From Hydractinia symbiolongicarpus (Eukaryota > Cnidaria > Hydrozoa > Anthoathecata > Hydractiniidae): a stretch of DNA of 64,000 nucleotides. The notes beneath the pieces are model-generated. The model was not told the DNA's origin, ran no database searches, and saw nothing but the letters and a program-made list of their open reading frames with translations. Below, in pieces: positions 33,569 through 48,700 of the stretch; the stretch's first letter is position 1; each line of letters begins with the position of its first letter. Made by a program: the position numbers and the translations under genes. Where the stretch lies: the NCBI RefSeq assembly GCF_029227915.1, contig NC_079877.1:29227851-29291850 (forward strand). The letters run 5' to 3'.

Positions 33569-34594
33569 TTATAGTGGTCTTCTTTGCCTTCCTACCCAAC
33601 CTTTTAGGTCTTTCTTAAATACCGGTTTTGCACCACACGGCATCTGATCTTTGGCGCTTTTTAACTCTACAAGTAAGTTGACTCGTCGGTGATCAGGACA
33701 AACGTGATACGGACGTGGAATGTCATAGTCGTGAAATTCCTCCTTGAGAACAATATCGTGAAAAATCTGCATTTCTTTTTCATATGTTCCATGGAGTGAT
33801 ATATACGTTTGACAAAGTTCCTTTCTTTTTTGTAGAGCAGTATCCAGTGAGGCTTGATGTTGGTGGATTCTCTTGTTTTCTGTGAACCATGTGACGTTCT
33901 GCGTGTCCATAACATCATAAACCCAACTCGACACACAGTCAGTGCCAAACTCAGTGCACACAAGGTCGCTCTTCTTGTAGAAGACTTGTAACAAATTATA
34001 AGAAAACAACTGATATCCTTCGTCAATACGAGCTGGTCCGCAATGCGTGTATCCGGAAAATAACCATTCCACAGGTCTGTGTTTTAGTTCGTAAATCAAT
34101 CTTTGTACGCACAGGTATTGATCGTCATCTAACCTGAGATAATATTTAACTTTCATGTGCTCCATGACATAATGAATAGATTTATAAGTTCTAACAGCAA
34201 AATTTCGACCTGGAGGTGTATCTATCACAGCAATATCGTAATTGTTGTTTTTTGACTCGTTCATGTATTGTACAAACACTTCTTTGGGCACCTTTTTGTT
34301 GTTTATGTCTAGCCCGTCAAGAAAAAAATTGTAGTGGCAACCAATGTCATTAGAGCAAAATTGCAACCAAGTTTTTCGAATAACCTCTCTTCTTTTCACA
34401 TTAGCAAAATGTGACTGTATTCCAATAAATAAAATATAAGTTTCCGTGATATTTTGGCTAAGAGGCCTTGGGCTATTTACGTGAACTTTAGCCTGGTCAT
34501 AATTCATAACAAACACACAAATAATATATATAATTGTTATAAAAACTAAAATTGGTAATGTAGTTTGAAATATCTTACTCATTCTTGTTTTCAT
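33569..34594 (-). CDS. GT31 beta-1,3-galactosyltransferase-like, copy 2
   Basis: Intronless frame of 341 residues from the ATG at 34594. Layout is a short basic cytosolic tail, one membrane anchor (about residues 11-30), a short stem, then a lumenal catalytic domain. Seen motifs are FIGIQSHFANVKRREVIRKT (about 57-75, the GT31 RxxxRxTW box), LRLDDDQYL (153-161, DxD metal site at 156-158) and VEWLFSGY (about 175-182). N-glycosylation sequons stand at about 48, 112 and 233. The usual GT31 EDV-type motif is only loosely represented (FGTDCVSSWVYDV). The expected role is a type II Golgi enzyme that adds a beta-1,3-linked sugar; the acceptor is unknown and a beta-3-GalT6-like role is only a guess. 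The 3' flank and most of the coding region match copy 1, showing tandem duplication. Confidence 0.85.
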   Translation of the reverse strand: MKTRMSKIFQTTLPILVFITIIYIICVFVMNYDQAKVHVNSPRPLSQNITETYILFIGIQSHFANVKRREVIRKTWLQFCSNDIGCHYNFFLDGLDINNKKVPKEVFVQYMNESKNNNYDIAVIDTPPGRNFAVRTYKSIHYVMEHMKVKYYLRLDDDQYLCVQRLIYELKHRPVEWLFSGYTHCGPARIDEGYQLFSYNLLQVFYKKSDLVCTEFGTDCVSSWVYDVMDTQNVTWFTENKRIHQHQASLDTALQKRKELCQTYISLHGTYEKEMQIFHDIVLKEEFHDYDIPRPYHVCPDHRRVNLLVELKSAKDQMPCGAKPVFKKDLKGWVGRQRRPL

Positions 34595-34734
34595 TACGTA
34601 GCTTCCAGCAAAACCTAAACTTTAATCAGACAACCTCTTTACAACAACATTATGTCATTTAATTAACCGACATCGAAGTCTCTTTTTTTGATCAAATAGT
34701 TATTAAAATTCCAGATATGAATCGGTGTTGCAGC

Positions 34735-34843
34735 TTCGTTCCCAGGGCTTTTTGTCTCTAATCGGCGCTGTGCTTATTGATAGGTCGCGTTCGATATGCA
34801 AAAAGACAACATGTCCTGGGATCAAGGATGGCAGGGTTGAACA
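34735..34843. mobile_element. Small MITE-like element, diverged
   Basis: CTTCGTTCCCAGG with GCTTTTTGTCTC at the left, and AAAAAGACAACATG with TCCTGGGATCAAGGATG at the right, form an imperfect inverted pair. It resembles the MITE at 62052-62131. No target duplication is clear. Confidence 0.4.
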
Positions 34844-34853
34844 CCCCGTGAAG

Positions 34854-34905
34854 TGTGGCTCAGTTTACGGCTCTTATTAACATAAGAGCCGTAAACTGAG
34901 CCACA
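34854..34905. repeat. Perfect 24-bp inverted repeat, 4-base loop
   Basis: The left arm TGTGGCTCAGTTTACGGCTC continues TTAT; TAAC is the loop; the right arm is its exact reverse complement. The arm matches the repeat at 28935-28965, so this is a head-to-head junction of that family. Confidence 0.9.
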
Positions 34906-35366
34906 CGATCAGGTCGAGCGTTTTAGCACAAGTAAACTGTATGTTGTAAATCGTGTTGCGACTGTATAATACATTATCATTCACCAAAGATATCCAACCT
35001 CAAGAATTCCTCTTTAAATTAAAATTCATTGTTAATTAATTAGTTCTGCTGAATATAGCTTTAATCTACGCGCTTGCGAAATTGTACAGAAGGAAATGAC
35101 GTAATTATTAAAGGGAAACGTTAATAACATCAAAGATGGCGCATTATAAGACGATCTTCATTATGCTACACTGCACGAGCTTTAACTTTCGATAGCATAT
35201 AAACTTTAAAATAAAGTATTGTTCATTGGATAATAAAACAATTTGTTGCACTGTTAGGATTCATATTGGGTTAAAACTCATTTTAGCCTCGTTCTCAGAA
35301 AAAACTCTATCGAAACGAGGATTTAAGCTTTAGCTTAACCTTTTTAGGCGTCCAGGCTCTGGGCGG

Positions 35367-39017
<3,651 letters not shown>

Positions 39018-40790
39018 ACAAAAAAGTAATGAACCGTAGAGACCAGGTTCTCCGAAAAGCTAGAAAGCACAACAATGCCGAGGATTGGAAATTGTATAAA
39101 ACTCTGCGGAACAAATGCAACAACAACATTAAACGTAGCCGAGACGAATATAATAAGAACCTATTACAAGAGCTTGAATCCAAGGAAATTTTGGAACATC
39201 ATAAAGAAATTGTTTCCAACGAAGACTAAAGCAAATTTCGCTACAACCACGTGCAACGAGGCGGAAAAAGGCAAATACGTTTTGTGATTACTTCTCGACG
39301 AAAGTGAAGACATTATAATCTAGTGTATCTTTATTAAATTACTATGTCTGGAAGACCCCGCATTACATCGCTAAACGAACTGTTAAGACTTTCAGAATGG
39401 AATATGTATCTAAGCTTTATATTGAAAAAGAGACAAAATCGTTTAACCCAAAAAAAGCCACTGGGTTAGATGAGTTACTAACCAAGCTTCCTAAAGACTG
39501 TGCACATATCATCAGCAAACCAATATGCCACATCATCAATTTATCATTGAGAACTTAACAAGTGCCATATATCTGGAAATCAGCTAAAATAACACCCGTC
39601 AGTCAAGTCAGGTGATATTAACAAACCAGACAGTTACCTACCGATTTCTGTTTCACCAGCCCTCTTAAAAGTACTCGAATAGGCAGTCCATATCCAGCTA
39701 AGCGGATATCTCGAATCCAACATCGGAGTTTCAATTTGGATATCGATCAAGTAGGTCTACCTCGACCGCGGCGACATTGTTTGTTAACAACATAAGAAAG
39801 GAAGTCGATAATGGAAAGTTAACGGGAGCTATATTCATTGACTAAACTAAAGCGTTCGACACCATAAGTCATGATGTTATACTGCGAAAACTTCAAATTT
39901 ACGGTGTCAAAGACAATGAACTGTTATGACTCACTGATTATCTCTTTCAGAGACATAAGTCTGTGTCAATAAAGAACAGCTTATCATCTTTAATGCCAGT
40001 GTTCAATGGTGTTCTAAAAGGCTTGATTTTGGGGCCATTGTTATTCGTTATATTTTTCAACGATCTTCCTGAAGTATTAGAAAATGGTAGAGTGATAAAA
40101 TACGCAGATGACACTGTTGTCTACTTTTCACACTCGAATAAATCAGTGATCATGTCAACCCTTTAGAAGAACTTTCAAATATATCTTCATACTTAAATTT
40201 AAATGAACTTATGATCAATATAGAAAAGGGTAAAACTGAAGTCATGCTTATTGGAACAGCTAAACGTTTATCGCTAAATACTGACGACTTCACTGTTAAT
40301 TATAGAGACACTTAAATCAACCATGTTGACTCTTACAAATATCTGGGAATTTCAATTGACAATACATTAAACTTCAGCCAGCAGTTTGATAGATCATACA
40401 AAAAAGCCAGTTCGAGGATTAGACTGCTTGAGAGAATTAGACCTAACATCACTTCAAAAGTAGCTGGAATGATCTATCGGTTGATGATTCTACCTGTTTT
40501 TACTTACAGTTCGATAGTTCATTGTGACCTCGCCAATGGTCAAATTGACAAACTGCAATCCCTTACAAATGGAGCAAGACGCATTGTCAGTGATAACAAA
40601 AATTCCGTTTTTTTACAGCAAGATGTTGAAACAGTCGTGCATTTTCGTGAGGAAGTATTTGGATGGAAATGTTTGTGCTAACTTTGAAAACTACCTTGAA
40701 AAAGTAAATCATCGAATATCTCAGTAAAACTTTCTTAAGTAAAACTTTCGACAGCAAAGAAGTCATTTCATGATTTTGGAGCAAAATTAA

Positions 40791-41689
40791 TTAATTTTGA
40801 CACATACGCACACATACACATTGACGCAGGACAAACATTCATAACAGTTTTCACAACTAAAGTTTTTATCCTGTACAAACATTTTTAAATAATTTTAAAT
40901 AATAATAATAAAACTCGAATCATAAGTTCAGAAGAAAGAGTAAAAATTTGCCCCACCAGTACGTGAAAACTGACAGTAAAACAACTGCTGAGCAAATTTG
41001 CTACCTAGAAAGGTGTTCTTAGTGGTTGTTCTAACGTATTTCGGTATACTTTCTTTCATTATTATTTTATTTTCAGCTTGTTAAGAAGCATTCTCCTTTT
41101 GATTTTTTCTGTCTGAATCTTATTCCATACTTCGCTATCAATGTCTTCACGCGCCCGTCCGTATAGAAAACTTCTAGAATTTCCCTCGTGATGATCTTCC
41201 CAAATTTCGGCTAACTCTACTCGTCTTCAACTCGGGAGAATTTGACCCGTTCTTTCCTAGTCCCAAACACGTTAGGAAGCGAACAAGACGAGGAAGATAT
41301 AATGGATAAGCTGTTGCTATCATCATTCCTGTTTTTAGTTAAAGGTGATCCTAAATAAAAAAACGACGCCTTATACTATAATAAACATTTAAATAAACGG
41401 AAAACGCTTTTTTTGCAGTTACGCTTGTCTTTACCTTGACACATTGGCGCTTTTTGTAATGATATAAAAACGTATCTATCGAACAGTGTTATTTTCGTGA
41501 TACAGTCTGATGCTAATTTATTACATTTGTAACTGGCTAAGGACATTTTGTAGTCAAAATTGTAATTTATTTATGACAATTAGGGAATTTAAGGTAATTT
41601 TTGCTGAAGCTGAATCTTCTTTTTCTTTGTTTAACTTCATTACGTATCATACTTTATCTCTTAATTGCAAGTCGCTTAATTTTTTAAAA
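40791..41689. other. No gene seen
   Basis: AT-rich sequence; no supportable gene, RNA or repeat boundary. Confidence 0.4.
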
Positions 41690-42785
41690 CTTTGATGCAA
41701 ATCTTTTTTTTGATAGTTAATGTTACTTTGCTTTCAGCAATTTCGTTTGCAAAATGAAGAAGAACAGCTTCTGTCAAGACATCTCCTGCTTTTTCATCTT
41801 GGCGTGGCTCTCTTAAAAGTGAGCGTAGTTGGGTACTGGTAGAGAAATCATTTTGATTTTCCCTGTAGGAAGTATGTTTTCTTTGCCTTTGTTTTTTGAG
41901 TGGCACATGAAATTAGCCAAGTCCTGTTCCATATCTGGCCTTGACATGTGCGTTTTTGTAACACATGTGTTTTTTACCATCGTTGGGCTCGGTCTCGGTT
42001 CTAATGAGAGTTTTAACAACGGCTTTGTTCAAAAAAGAATGCAATTGACCTGTAACGATTGATGACGACATTTTATTGGCACTCCAACTGACCAAAGGAG
42101 GCTCTTGACTCGCAGTTACTACTTTTTTGACTTTTATACCATCAAGTTGGTTTCAATAAAAGTAAAGAAAACCGACGTTTCTTTCTGAAACTCGGGTGTG
42201 TAGTATATCATGGCAGGACCTGACGACGAAATTGTTTTATGATTCATAACTCTTATCATATAACAAGCGTTCTCAAATCTTTCAGACAAAACTCATTATA
42301 GGTCAAATTTGTCAATGCTCCAGTTCGCGAGGCATTGTTCAAACACTTATCATATTTGGCCAGTTTTCTGTATTTTGTTATTTTTCTACAACAACGAGCA
42401 TGCTCACACAATCTGAGGCAAATGATTTAAAGAAAATTAGCACATCACAGAGGACAAATTTGTGGTACAGCGAATGCAAATAACTTTTAATTGTGCCTGC
42501 CTTTCTAATTTTTAAAAACTCATGGGGCCCATTGTCTCTAATAATTTTTTTTCAAACAAATACTTCAGTTTTTGTTAGCATCCTTCAGAATTATCTGAAC
42601 CTGTTGAGAATGCTGTTTTGATGCTCCAGCCGTCTGGGTTAGTAAGCCACTTTCAAAATCATTGTAGAAAGAGTGTTTGTGCCAAGCGTAATTACAAGCT
42701 TCAGATTTTTGTCTTCTTCATCTTTTGCGTCACTTTCTTCACCATCACCATCAAATGCATTTTCTGCACCTGTAACAATACTTGT
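41690..42785 (-). pseudogene. Possible tyrosine-recombinase (Crypton-like) remnant
   Basis: Scattered minus-strand frames appear to belong to one decayed protein. An exon-like start after a TATTGTTACAG acceptor (about 42770) reads AENAFDGDGEESDAKDEED. Then come LFEKKLLETMGPHEFLK and AGTIKSYLHSLYHKFV near 42450-42540, resembling the core-binding domain of tyrosine recombinases. Near 41900, RPDMEQDLANFMCHSKN resembles their C-terminal HSxxT segment. A tail (TQLRSLLREPRQDEKAGD) ends at about 41690. Frameshifts separate all pieces and the catalytic Tyr cannot be confirmed. A decayed host gene is the alternative. Confidence 0.4.
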
Positions 42786-43960
42786 CTATTTATCATGGTA
42801 TTAAAAATGCATTCGATTTTTTTAGAAGAATAAAACTTATTAATTCAAGTGTATCCTAGTATTTTTTCTGCAATCAGGCAATCTTGGAGATAGACGTAAA
42901 CAGCTGTTACCAGAGGCAAAATAACAAACAAATAACAAATATTTATGCGACAAATCTTTCTAATGTTTCTAAAATTCATTTTTGCTAAAATCATTTTCTC
43001 TAATTATTTTTCTTTGAAAAGTATATTTAAGTAGAATAATCTTAACGCAAACATTATTCACAACCGTTACCGCCCTTTTGGGGATGCCAAAAATTAATAC
43101 AAAAAGAACAACAGTGTATTAAGTCAAAATTAGTATAGGGAATGTATAAGTATTCTGCTTTTGTTTCACACATTCACACGGTTGGGTATAAGTTATATGC
43201 TGGTGTAGTAAAAACTTATAATAAGCTTATAAGCTTATAGTAAAGCTTATAAATGGCTACCTGAAGTATTGACTAGGACATCACATTTAATTGGAACATT
43301 GGAAGAGTAACCTGTAGCCAATTAGCAAAGTTCTATAATAAATACCGCAAATAAAACAACGGTGTTTTGCAGTAATGCCACTATACCATGTGTAATAAAG
43401 TGTTTACCATTTCTGTTCTCTGTTTCCATACATACTGGGGAGAGTTAACATTAAATGTAGAAGCAGCAGCTAAATACTGGCAAGTGAAATTATGTATAAT
43501 CTATGGTCGATGTTGTTAAAAGTCAGAAATCTTGTGAAGATTTGTAAATAGGCGACGGTAATAAAACGTCTTGATATTTCCTTTAGAAATATCATGTTTT
43601 CGTTCTGCATCTAAACACAATAAAGTCTTTCTTGACACGCTAGTCATAAATTTGTAAGCTGTGGTTTTTCTTCAAAAAAGGCAAGAAAAAACACACGATC
43701 ATCTGAGCATTACTTAGTTACAACACGTCAAAAGTCTTTCCCTGCATCTGTGTTCGCATGATAATTATTTGAACTTAGCTAGTACACTGTGAATATGTAG
43801 AGTAATAACACTGTCAGACTCGATACTCATTGTGGTAGAGCAGGCTAGAGTAGGGCAGCAGAAAAACATCATCCCATCTATTTAAGTAGTAATAGTAAGG
43901 CCACATTTCTGCACTGTCCATTTTCTTGATGGTTGCTATTAGGTTTGTGAAATTACTCAC
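42786..43960. other. No gene seen
   Basis: No supportable gene. 43209-43246 contains overlapping AAGCTTATA palindromes. Confidence 0.4.
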
Positions 43961-44344
43961 CTTTCTCTTTCGATAACATCTAGATAAGAGGAAACTTTTG
44001 CAGCAGGTACTATCGTTCGGTCATATATTGGTGTCTGAGAGGCACAACTTCGACGTTCTGAAATGTACCAGCCCTGGTCACACTTCTGTGCAATCTGTAC
44101 ATTGCCATCGTCGTTTTTGAAATAGTATTTCTTAGGATTCCCTTTATACACAAACGAACCGTTATCGTCACTTTTAGCTGCAGAAATTGGCAGCTTTTCC
44201 ACGTTCAATGTACAAAACAAGTTATTTCTTCTTTCAGCTGATGGCTACTTATCCAACTCCATTGACTCTGGTTCTGTCAAAAGGATGGTAAATTTGAACT
44301 GAGCCTTTTCAGCTTCCACTGTTTCTTTTACAGCCTCTGTAACC
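43961..44344 (-). pseudogene. Unidentified exon-like ORF with one stop
   Basis: A 384-base minus-strand segment lies between a TTTTTTAAAG acceptor (exon from 44344) and a GTGAGT donor (43960-43955). In one phase it reads VTEAVKETVEAEKAQFKFTI, a TAG at 44245-44247, and then a well-formed frame with YKGNPKKYYFKNDDGNVQIA, CDQGWYISERRSCASQ and YLDVIERER up to the donor. I do not recognise the family. The spacing of Cys and aromatic residues looks like a real extracellular or nuclear protein rather than chance. It may be an exon of a decayed gene, or the true acceptor may lie after the stop. Neighbouring exons were not found. Confidence 0.4.
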
Positions 44345-44710
44345 CTTTAAAAAAGAATTCGAAGCAAAAGAAAGTTACTGGTATAGTCGCAAGGTTCTCA
44401 TGAAGTACTTTTAGCAGTATTTAGGCATAAGTAACTAATCCAATTGACATTTTTGTTATAAAACTAAAGAGAAAATTTTTTTTAGCGCGAATTGCGATTT
44501 TTTGGGCGTTTTTGCGGAATTAAATTAGTGCGTTTTTTACCCAGATTTGCACTTTTAAGTTCCACACTTTTTAATTCTGCACGCTTTTTTCTTTCACTTT
44601 TTATACCCTTAAAGGTATTAACCATAATGGAATTAAATTTTGACTTCACGCATTCTATTATGAGAAAGAGTTTTTTTTTTGTATTAGCTACACAAAAAAA
44701 AATAATAATA

Positions 44711-44743
44711 GTCTGAGTTAATAGTTAAACTATTAACTCAGAC
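44711..44743. repeat. Perfect 15-bp inverted repeat
   Basis: GTCTGAGTTAATAGT, loop TAA, ACTATTAACTCAGAC. It lies between the exon-like ORF and the LINE at 44801; function unknown. Confidence 0.85.
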
Positions 44744-44800
44744 TCACAGCTACATAGCTACAAAAGGTGGAAAGCAGAGTAAGTAATTATGAATATCTAA

Positions 44801-47296
44801 ACAATAATTTTAAACTTACCTTGGTTCGAAAAGCTTGTAAATAAAAAAAAAGATTGGCTAGAACGATTTGATATTCTTTTGCGTCACATCACCGCAAAAT
44901 GGGACGGTATTATCATAATTACAGGTGACTTCAATATCGACTTATTACAAGGTGATAAATCCACAATCGAATTATATCAAGATACACTTATGACTTATGA
45001 CCTAAAACAACATATTACAAAACCAACCCGAAAATCGACATCCCTTATTGATCATGTTATTAGTAATATACCGGAAAAGGTAGTTAGTGAGAACGTTTTA
45101 TTGTGCGATGAAATTTCTGACCATGATGCCCCGCATATCGTTATGAATATCAAAAAGGATAAATTCGAAAAACGATACAAATTTATACGTGACGAGAAGC
45201 AGTTGAACATCGATGAATATATTAGTGATATCGAGAAGATTCCTTTTTCCTTGATAGATACTTTTGATGATCCGGAAGATCAACTGTATGTTATGAATGA
45301 ACTCATACTGTCCTGCATTAATAGCCATGCTCCTTTGAAAAGGTGTAAATTTACACGACCACCAGCTCCCTGGATGAAGGACCCATCCATTGTATCGTCG
45401 AAACTGAAACTTGATGAACTTCGTAGTGAATTAAAATCTTGTGATGACAGAGAGGCTAAACATGAGTATGTTGAAACGAGAAATAAATTGAAGAAGGCTA
45501 TCAAACACTCTAGAAGAACCTTCTATCAAAAGGCTTTATCAAGTAACCGTTCAAAGGAAGTATGGAAAACCATAAGAACTATTATTAAACCACAGTTCAA
45601 ACAAATCAGGCAGAATCCCGATACCATCAATGATTATTTCAATTCCATTGCAATAAAGTTAAGCAATACAAATGAGTTAAACATTTCTCCCACCATGAAT
45701 GATGAGGCTGTACCGGCAATGGATTTATTTGACCTTCGTCACGCTACCCAAGAGGATGTTCTCAAACATTTGAATTCATTGAGAAGTGATTGCTCTACTG
45801 GTGGTGATAACATACCAGCGAAATTCATAAAACCAGTCGCAGCCCAATTGTCGCCAGTCCTAACAAAGATTTTGAATAACTGCATCGATGCAAACGTATT
45901 TCCAACATGCTGGAAGAAATCACGTATCTGTCCGGTACCTAAAGTTCCAGGTGCTTCACAACTAGAAGATTTTCGTCCAATATCAATACTTCCTGTACTG
46001 TCGAAAGTATATGAGAAAGTCATTTTATCACAGCTTTGTGACTTCATTGATAGATATAACATTTACGCTTCAACTCAATCTGGTTTTCGCAAAGGTCACT
46101 CGTGCATCACGATACTCTTAAAATTAAAGGACGACATTTTGAAGGCTATGCAAAGAGGTGAAGTAACTTTATCAGTGTCAGCAGATTACTCCAAAGCATT
46201 TGATACTGTGAAATATGACGTTCTGATTAATAAGTTGAAGAAACTCCAAATGTCTCCTGCATTCATCAATTTGATCTCTAACTATTTGTCAAATCGCCAG
46301 CAGTTTGTGCAAATTGATGACAAAAAATCGGACACCTTGCTGATCAAATACGGTGTTCCCCAGGGATCTATTCTTGGTCCGATCTTGTTCAACATCTATG
46401 TCTCTGACCTATCGTTGAATTCGTCGTGTAATTCTATCCAGTACGCAGATGACACAAATCTTTACATACACTTCAAACTAAAAGAAATGGATATCGCAAC
46501 AGCAAAGCTTCAAAGTGACATTAACCAAATAACAACATGGTCAAAGATAAACAATCTGATGTTTAATTCCATAAAGACAAAATCAATTATGTACTCGACA
46601 AGCCAGTTAAGCTGTATAAACAATTTAAACTTCAGTAACTTATTCAAATTCCATAGTAATGGTGCTGAGATTGAGCGGGTATCCTCTCTCAAAATACTGG
46701 GCATAACATTCGATGAACATATGACGTGGTCTACACATGTGAATAACATCATTAGATCATCATACGCTACGATTTCGACATTAAAGCGATTGAAACGTTT
46801 GGCACCTTTTCACGTGAGAAAGAATCTCGCTGAAGCATTGATATTATCAAAGATAGACTACGGAAATCTTATCTATAATAATATTCCACAATATCAAATG
46901 AAAAGGTTACAAAGAGTTCTAAATGTCGCTGCCAGCTTTGTTCTTCAGAGATATGCTTCCACTAACGATGTGTTAGTAATACTGAAATGGCTGCCAGTGC
47001 AAGAGCGTGTAAATTTATCGATACTAAAACTGGCACACAAGGTGTTGTATGACGAATGCTCACCTGAATACCTTACACTGAAATGGTACAAAAATGGTCG
47101 AAGCCTGCGATCTGATGCAGAAAACAAAAATAAACTACAAAGCGACACATTCCGAAAAACGTTTATGGATTGCTCATCAGCGTTGTTTAATGATCTTCCT
47201 GGCAATATTCGTTCCGTTGTCAACCATAAAGAATTTATCAAAAAAGTCAAATTATTTTTACACGATAGTGCTTTGTGCAAACTCTTATCCAAATAA
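44801..47296 (+). CDS. LINE endonuclease (partial) and reverse transcriptase
   Basis: Open from 44801 to the TAA at 47294-47296 (over 800 residues) without stop or shift. No ATG start is visible because the 5' end is missing. WLERFDILLRHI and ITGDFNIDLL are the middle of the endonuclease, and EISDHDAPHIVM holds its catalytic SDH. The RT has EDFRPISILPVLSKVYEKV, QSGFRKGHSC, SADYSKAFDTV (first Asp), GVPQGSILGPILFNIYVSD and QYADDTNLYIHF (YADD active site, near 46440). A C-terminal region with RLAPFHVRKNLAEALILSK and LQRVLNVAASFV follows, as in CR1/Jockey-group LINEs. It would be retro-competent only with an intact 5' end. Coding quality is far better than in the LINE at 38112, so the insertion is younger. 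Confidence 0.9.
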   Translation, partial: TIILNLPWFEKLVNKKKDWLERFDILLRHITAKWDGIIIITGDFNIDLLQGDKSTIELYQDTLMTYDLKQHITKPTRKSTSLIDHVISNIPEKVVSENVLLCDEISDHDAPHIVMNIKKDKFEKRYKFIRDEKQLNIDEYISDIEKIPFSLIDTFDDPEDQLYVMNELILSCINSHAPLKRCKFTRPPAPWMKDPSIVSSKLKLDELRSELKSCDDREAKHEYVETRNKLKKAIKHSRRTFYQKALSSNRSKEVWKTIRTIIKPQFKQIRQNPDTINDYFNSIAIKLSNTNELNISPTMNDEAVPAMDLFDLRHATQEDVLKHLNSLRSDCSTGGDNIPAKFIKPVAAQLSPVLTKILNNCIDANVFPTCWKKSRICPVPKVPGASQLEDFRPISILPVLSKVYEKVILSQLCDFIDRYNIYASTQSGFRKGHSCITILLKLKDDILKAMQRGEVTLSVSADYSKAFDTVKYDVLINKLKKLQMSPAFINLISNYLSNRQQFVQIDDKKSDTLLIKYGVPQGSILGPILFNIYVSDLSLNSSCNSIQYADDTNLYIHFKLKEMDIATAKLQSDINQITTWSKINNLMFNSIKTKSIMYSTSQLSCINNLNFSNLFKFHSNGAEIERVSSLKILGITFDEHMTWSTHVNNIIRSSYATISTLKRLKRLAPFHVRKNLAEALILSKIDYGNLIYNNIPQYQMKRLQRVLNVAASFVLQRYASTNDVLVILKWLPVQERVNLSILKLAHKVLYDECSPEYLTLKWYKNGRSLRSDAENKNKLQSDTFRKTFMDCSSALFNDLPGNIRSVVNHKEFIKKVKLFLHDSALCKLLSK

Positions 47297-47613
47297 TGTG
47301 AATAACTCTATGCATGTAGGCTACCTATTTCCCCCCATCTTTTCATTATAGTTCTACCTTTTTTGTGTGTCCTTACATCGGTGCCATCAATTTATTTATT
47401 TTTAATTAGTCTCTTCTTTTTTTTTTTTTTCTTGTTCAATGTGTCTACTTACTCTACCGGCACCATTTCGTACTCTGTGAGCCCATTTATTTCATTATGC
47501 ACTTAGATTCAATATATTTTCTTACTGATCTTATAGATTTTATAGATTTTTATAGTTTTTATTGTTTTGTAGGCAGAAGAACCATTTGTAAATTATGGAT
47601 GCCAAATATATGT

Positions 47614-47654
<41 letters not shown>
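47614..47654 (+). repeat. (TAA)n LINE tail
   Basis: About 13 TAA units ending the 3' UTR of the LINE; a typical microsatellite-like retrotransposon terminus. Confidence 0.9.
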
Positions 47655-47658
<4 letters not shown>

Positions 47659-47854
47659 CAAATAAAATTTTCACACCAAGTGAGTAACACAACCCTTACC
47701 TCAGCAATTTTTCTGTTATTCTAATAAAAACTGTCCTGGACATCAACAGATTTTCTTTAGTCTCAATATTTTATATTATGCTAACAAACCATGTGAGAAA
47801 AACAAACGTATATTTCTATCCAATGCCACGATGTTTCCTTACAACATTTATTAA

Positions 47855-48265
47855 TTCATTCAATTCATTCGAACTTTATTTTGTCTACCAAAAGAAAAAA
47901 ATGTCTCGTTTTGGACCCTCCTCCGCATAGCGTTTTTCGTTATATTTGGGTTACACGAATTGCAAAATGAAAATCCTTCGATCAAATCATGGAGGTATAT
48001 ATAATCTGATAAAGCGGAATAATTTTTTAGGAAGCGTTAAAGGAAGCGTGTAATCGCTGCGAAAAATAAACTTTGATATGGGTTCCTCAACAGTGGATAG
48101 AATGACAGTAGAGGTATCTCTCACGCTCGTGACTTCAAACTGTGCTGAATATTAATTCATTCATTCAATTCATTTAATTCATTCGAACTTTAACTTTGTC
48201 TACCAGAAGGAAAAAATGTCTTGTTTTAGACTCTCCTCTGTATAGTGTTTTTCGTTATATTTGGT
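47855..48265 (+). repeat. Diverged direct repeats of about 120 bp
   Basis: 47865-47975 and 48150-48260 share TTCATTCGAACTTTA, TTTGTCTACCA, AAAAAATGTC and GTTTTTCGTTATATTTGG. They are separated by about 170 bp of unrelated sequence and preceded in both cases by ATTCATTCAATTCATT. Function unknown. Confidence 0.7.
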
Positions 48266-48700
48266 TTACAATTCAGATATTAGTCCGTTATTTAAAATAT
48301 TAATTTTGTATTTGTTAATGCTCACGTGTGGTTTTAAAATACTAATACAGTCAGTCAGGGGCGGATACAGGATTTTTTCTCCTTAGGCGGATTTGCGAAG
48401 CGAAGCCAACTCGTGATAAAACAGCTGGGGGTCTTGGCCCAGAAGCTTTAGCTTATTTATCTATTTCAGCACTCAAAAATGCAGCAGACAGAACCCTCAC
48501 ATGTCCATTTCTTATATGTTATTGGAAAAAGAAAAACAACCATAAAATTCATAAAAAAAAGCCAAATAATGTTTTCAGAAAAATTAAGGCTAAAATTAGC
48601 CAGCCGGCAAAACTTCTTCTTTCTTCCAGATTCACATCCAGATAAATGAAATCCAAATATAACATTTTTTAAAGATTAGAGGATTAAATTAATAATCCAG

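Larger units (their letters stand above)
44801..47654 (+). mobile_element. 5'-truncated LINE with (TAA)n tail
   Basis: Contains the 3' end of the endonuclease, a complete reverse transcriptase frame, a 3' UTR of about 320 bp, and a terminal (TAA)n tract at 47614-47654. The 5' end is lost inside the endonuclease domain, as is usual for non-LTR elements. A TAA-repeat tail is known in the I, Jockey and related groups. Confidence 0.88.

Noticed and set aside
45098-46062. Minus-strand frames opposite the LINE
   Set aside because: Shadows of the intact reverse-transcriptase frame.
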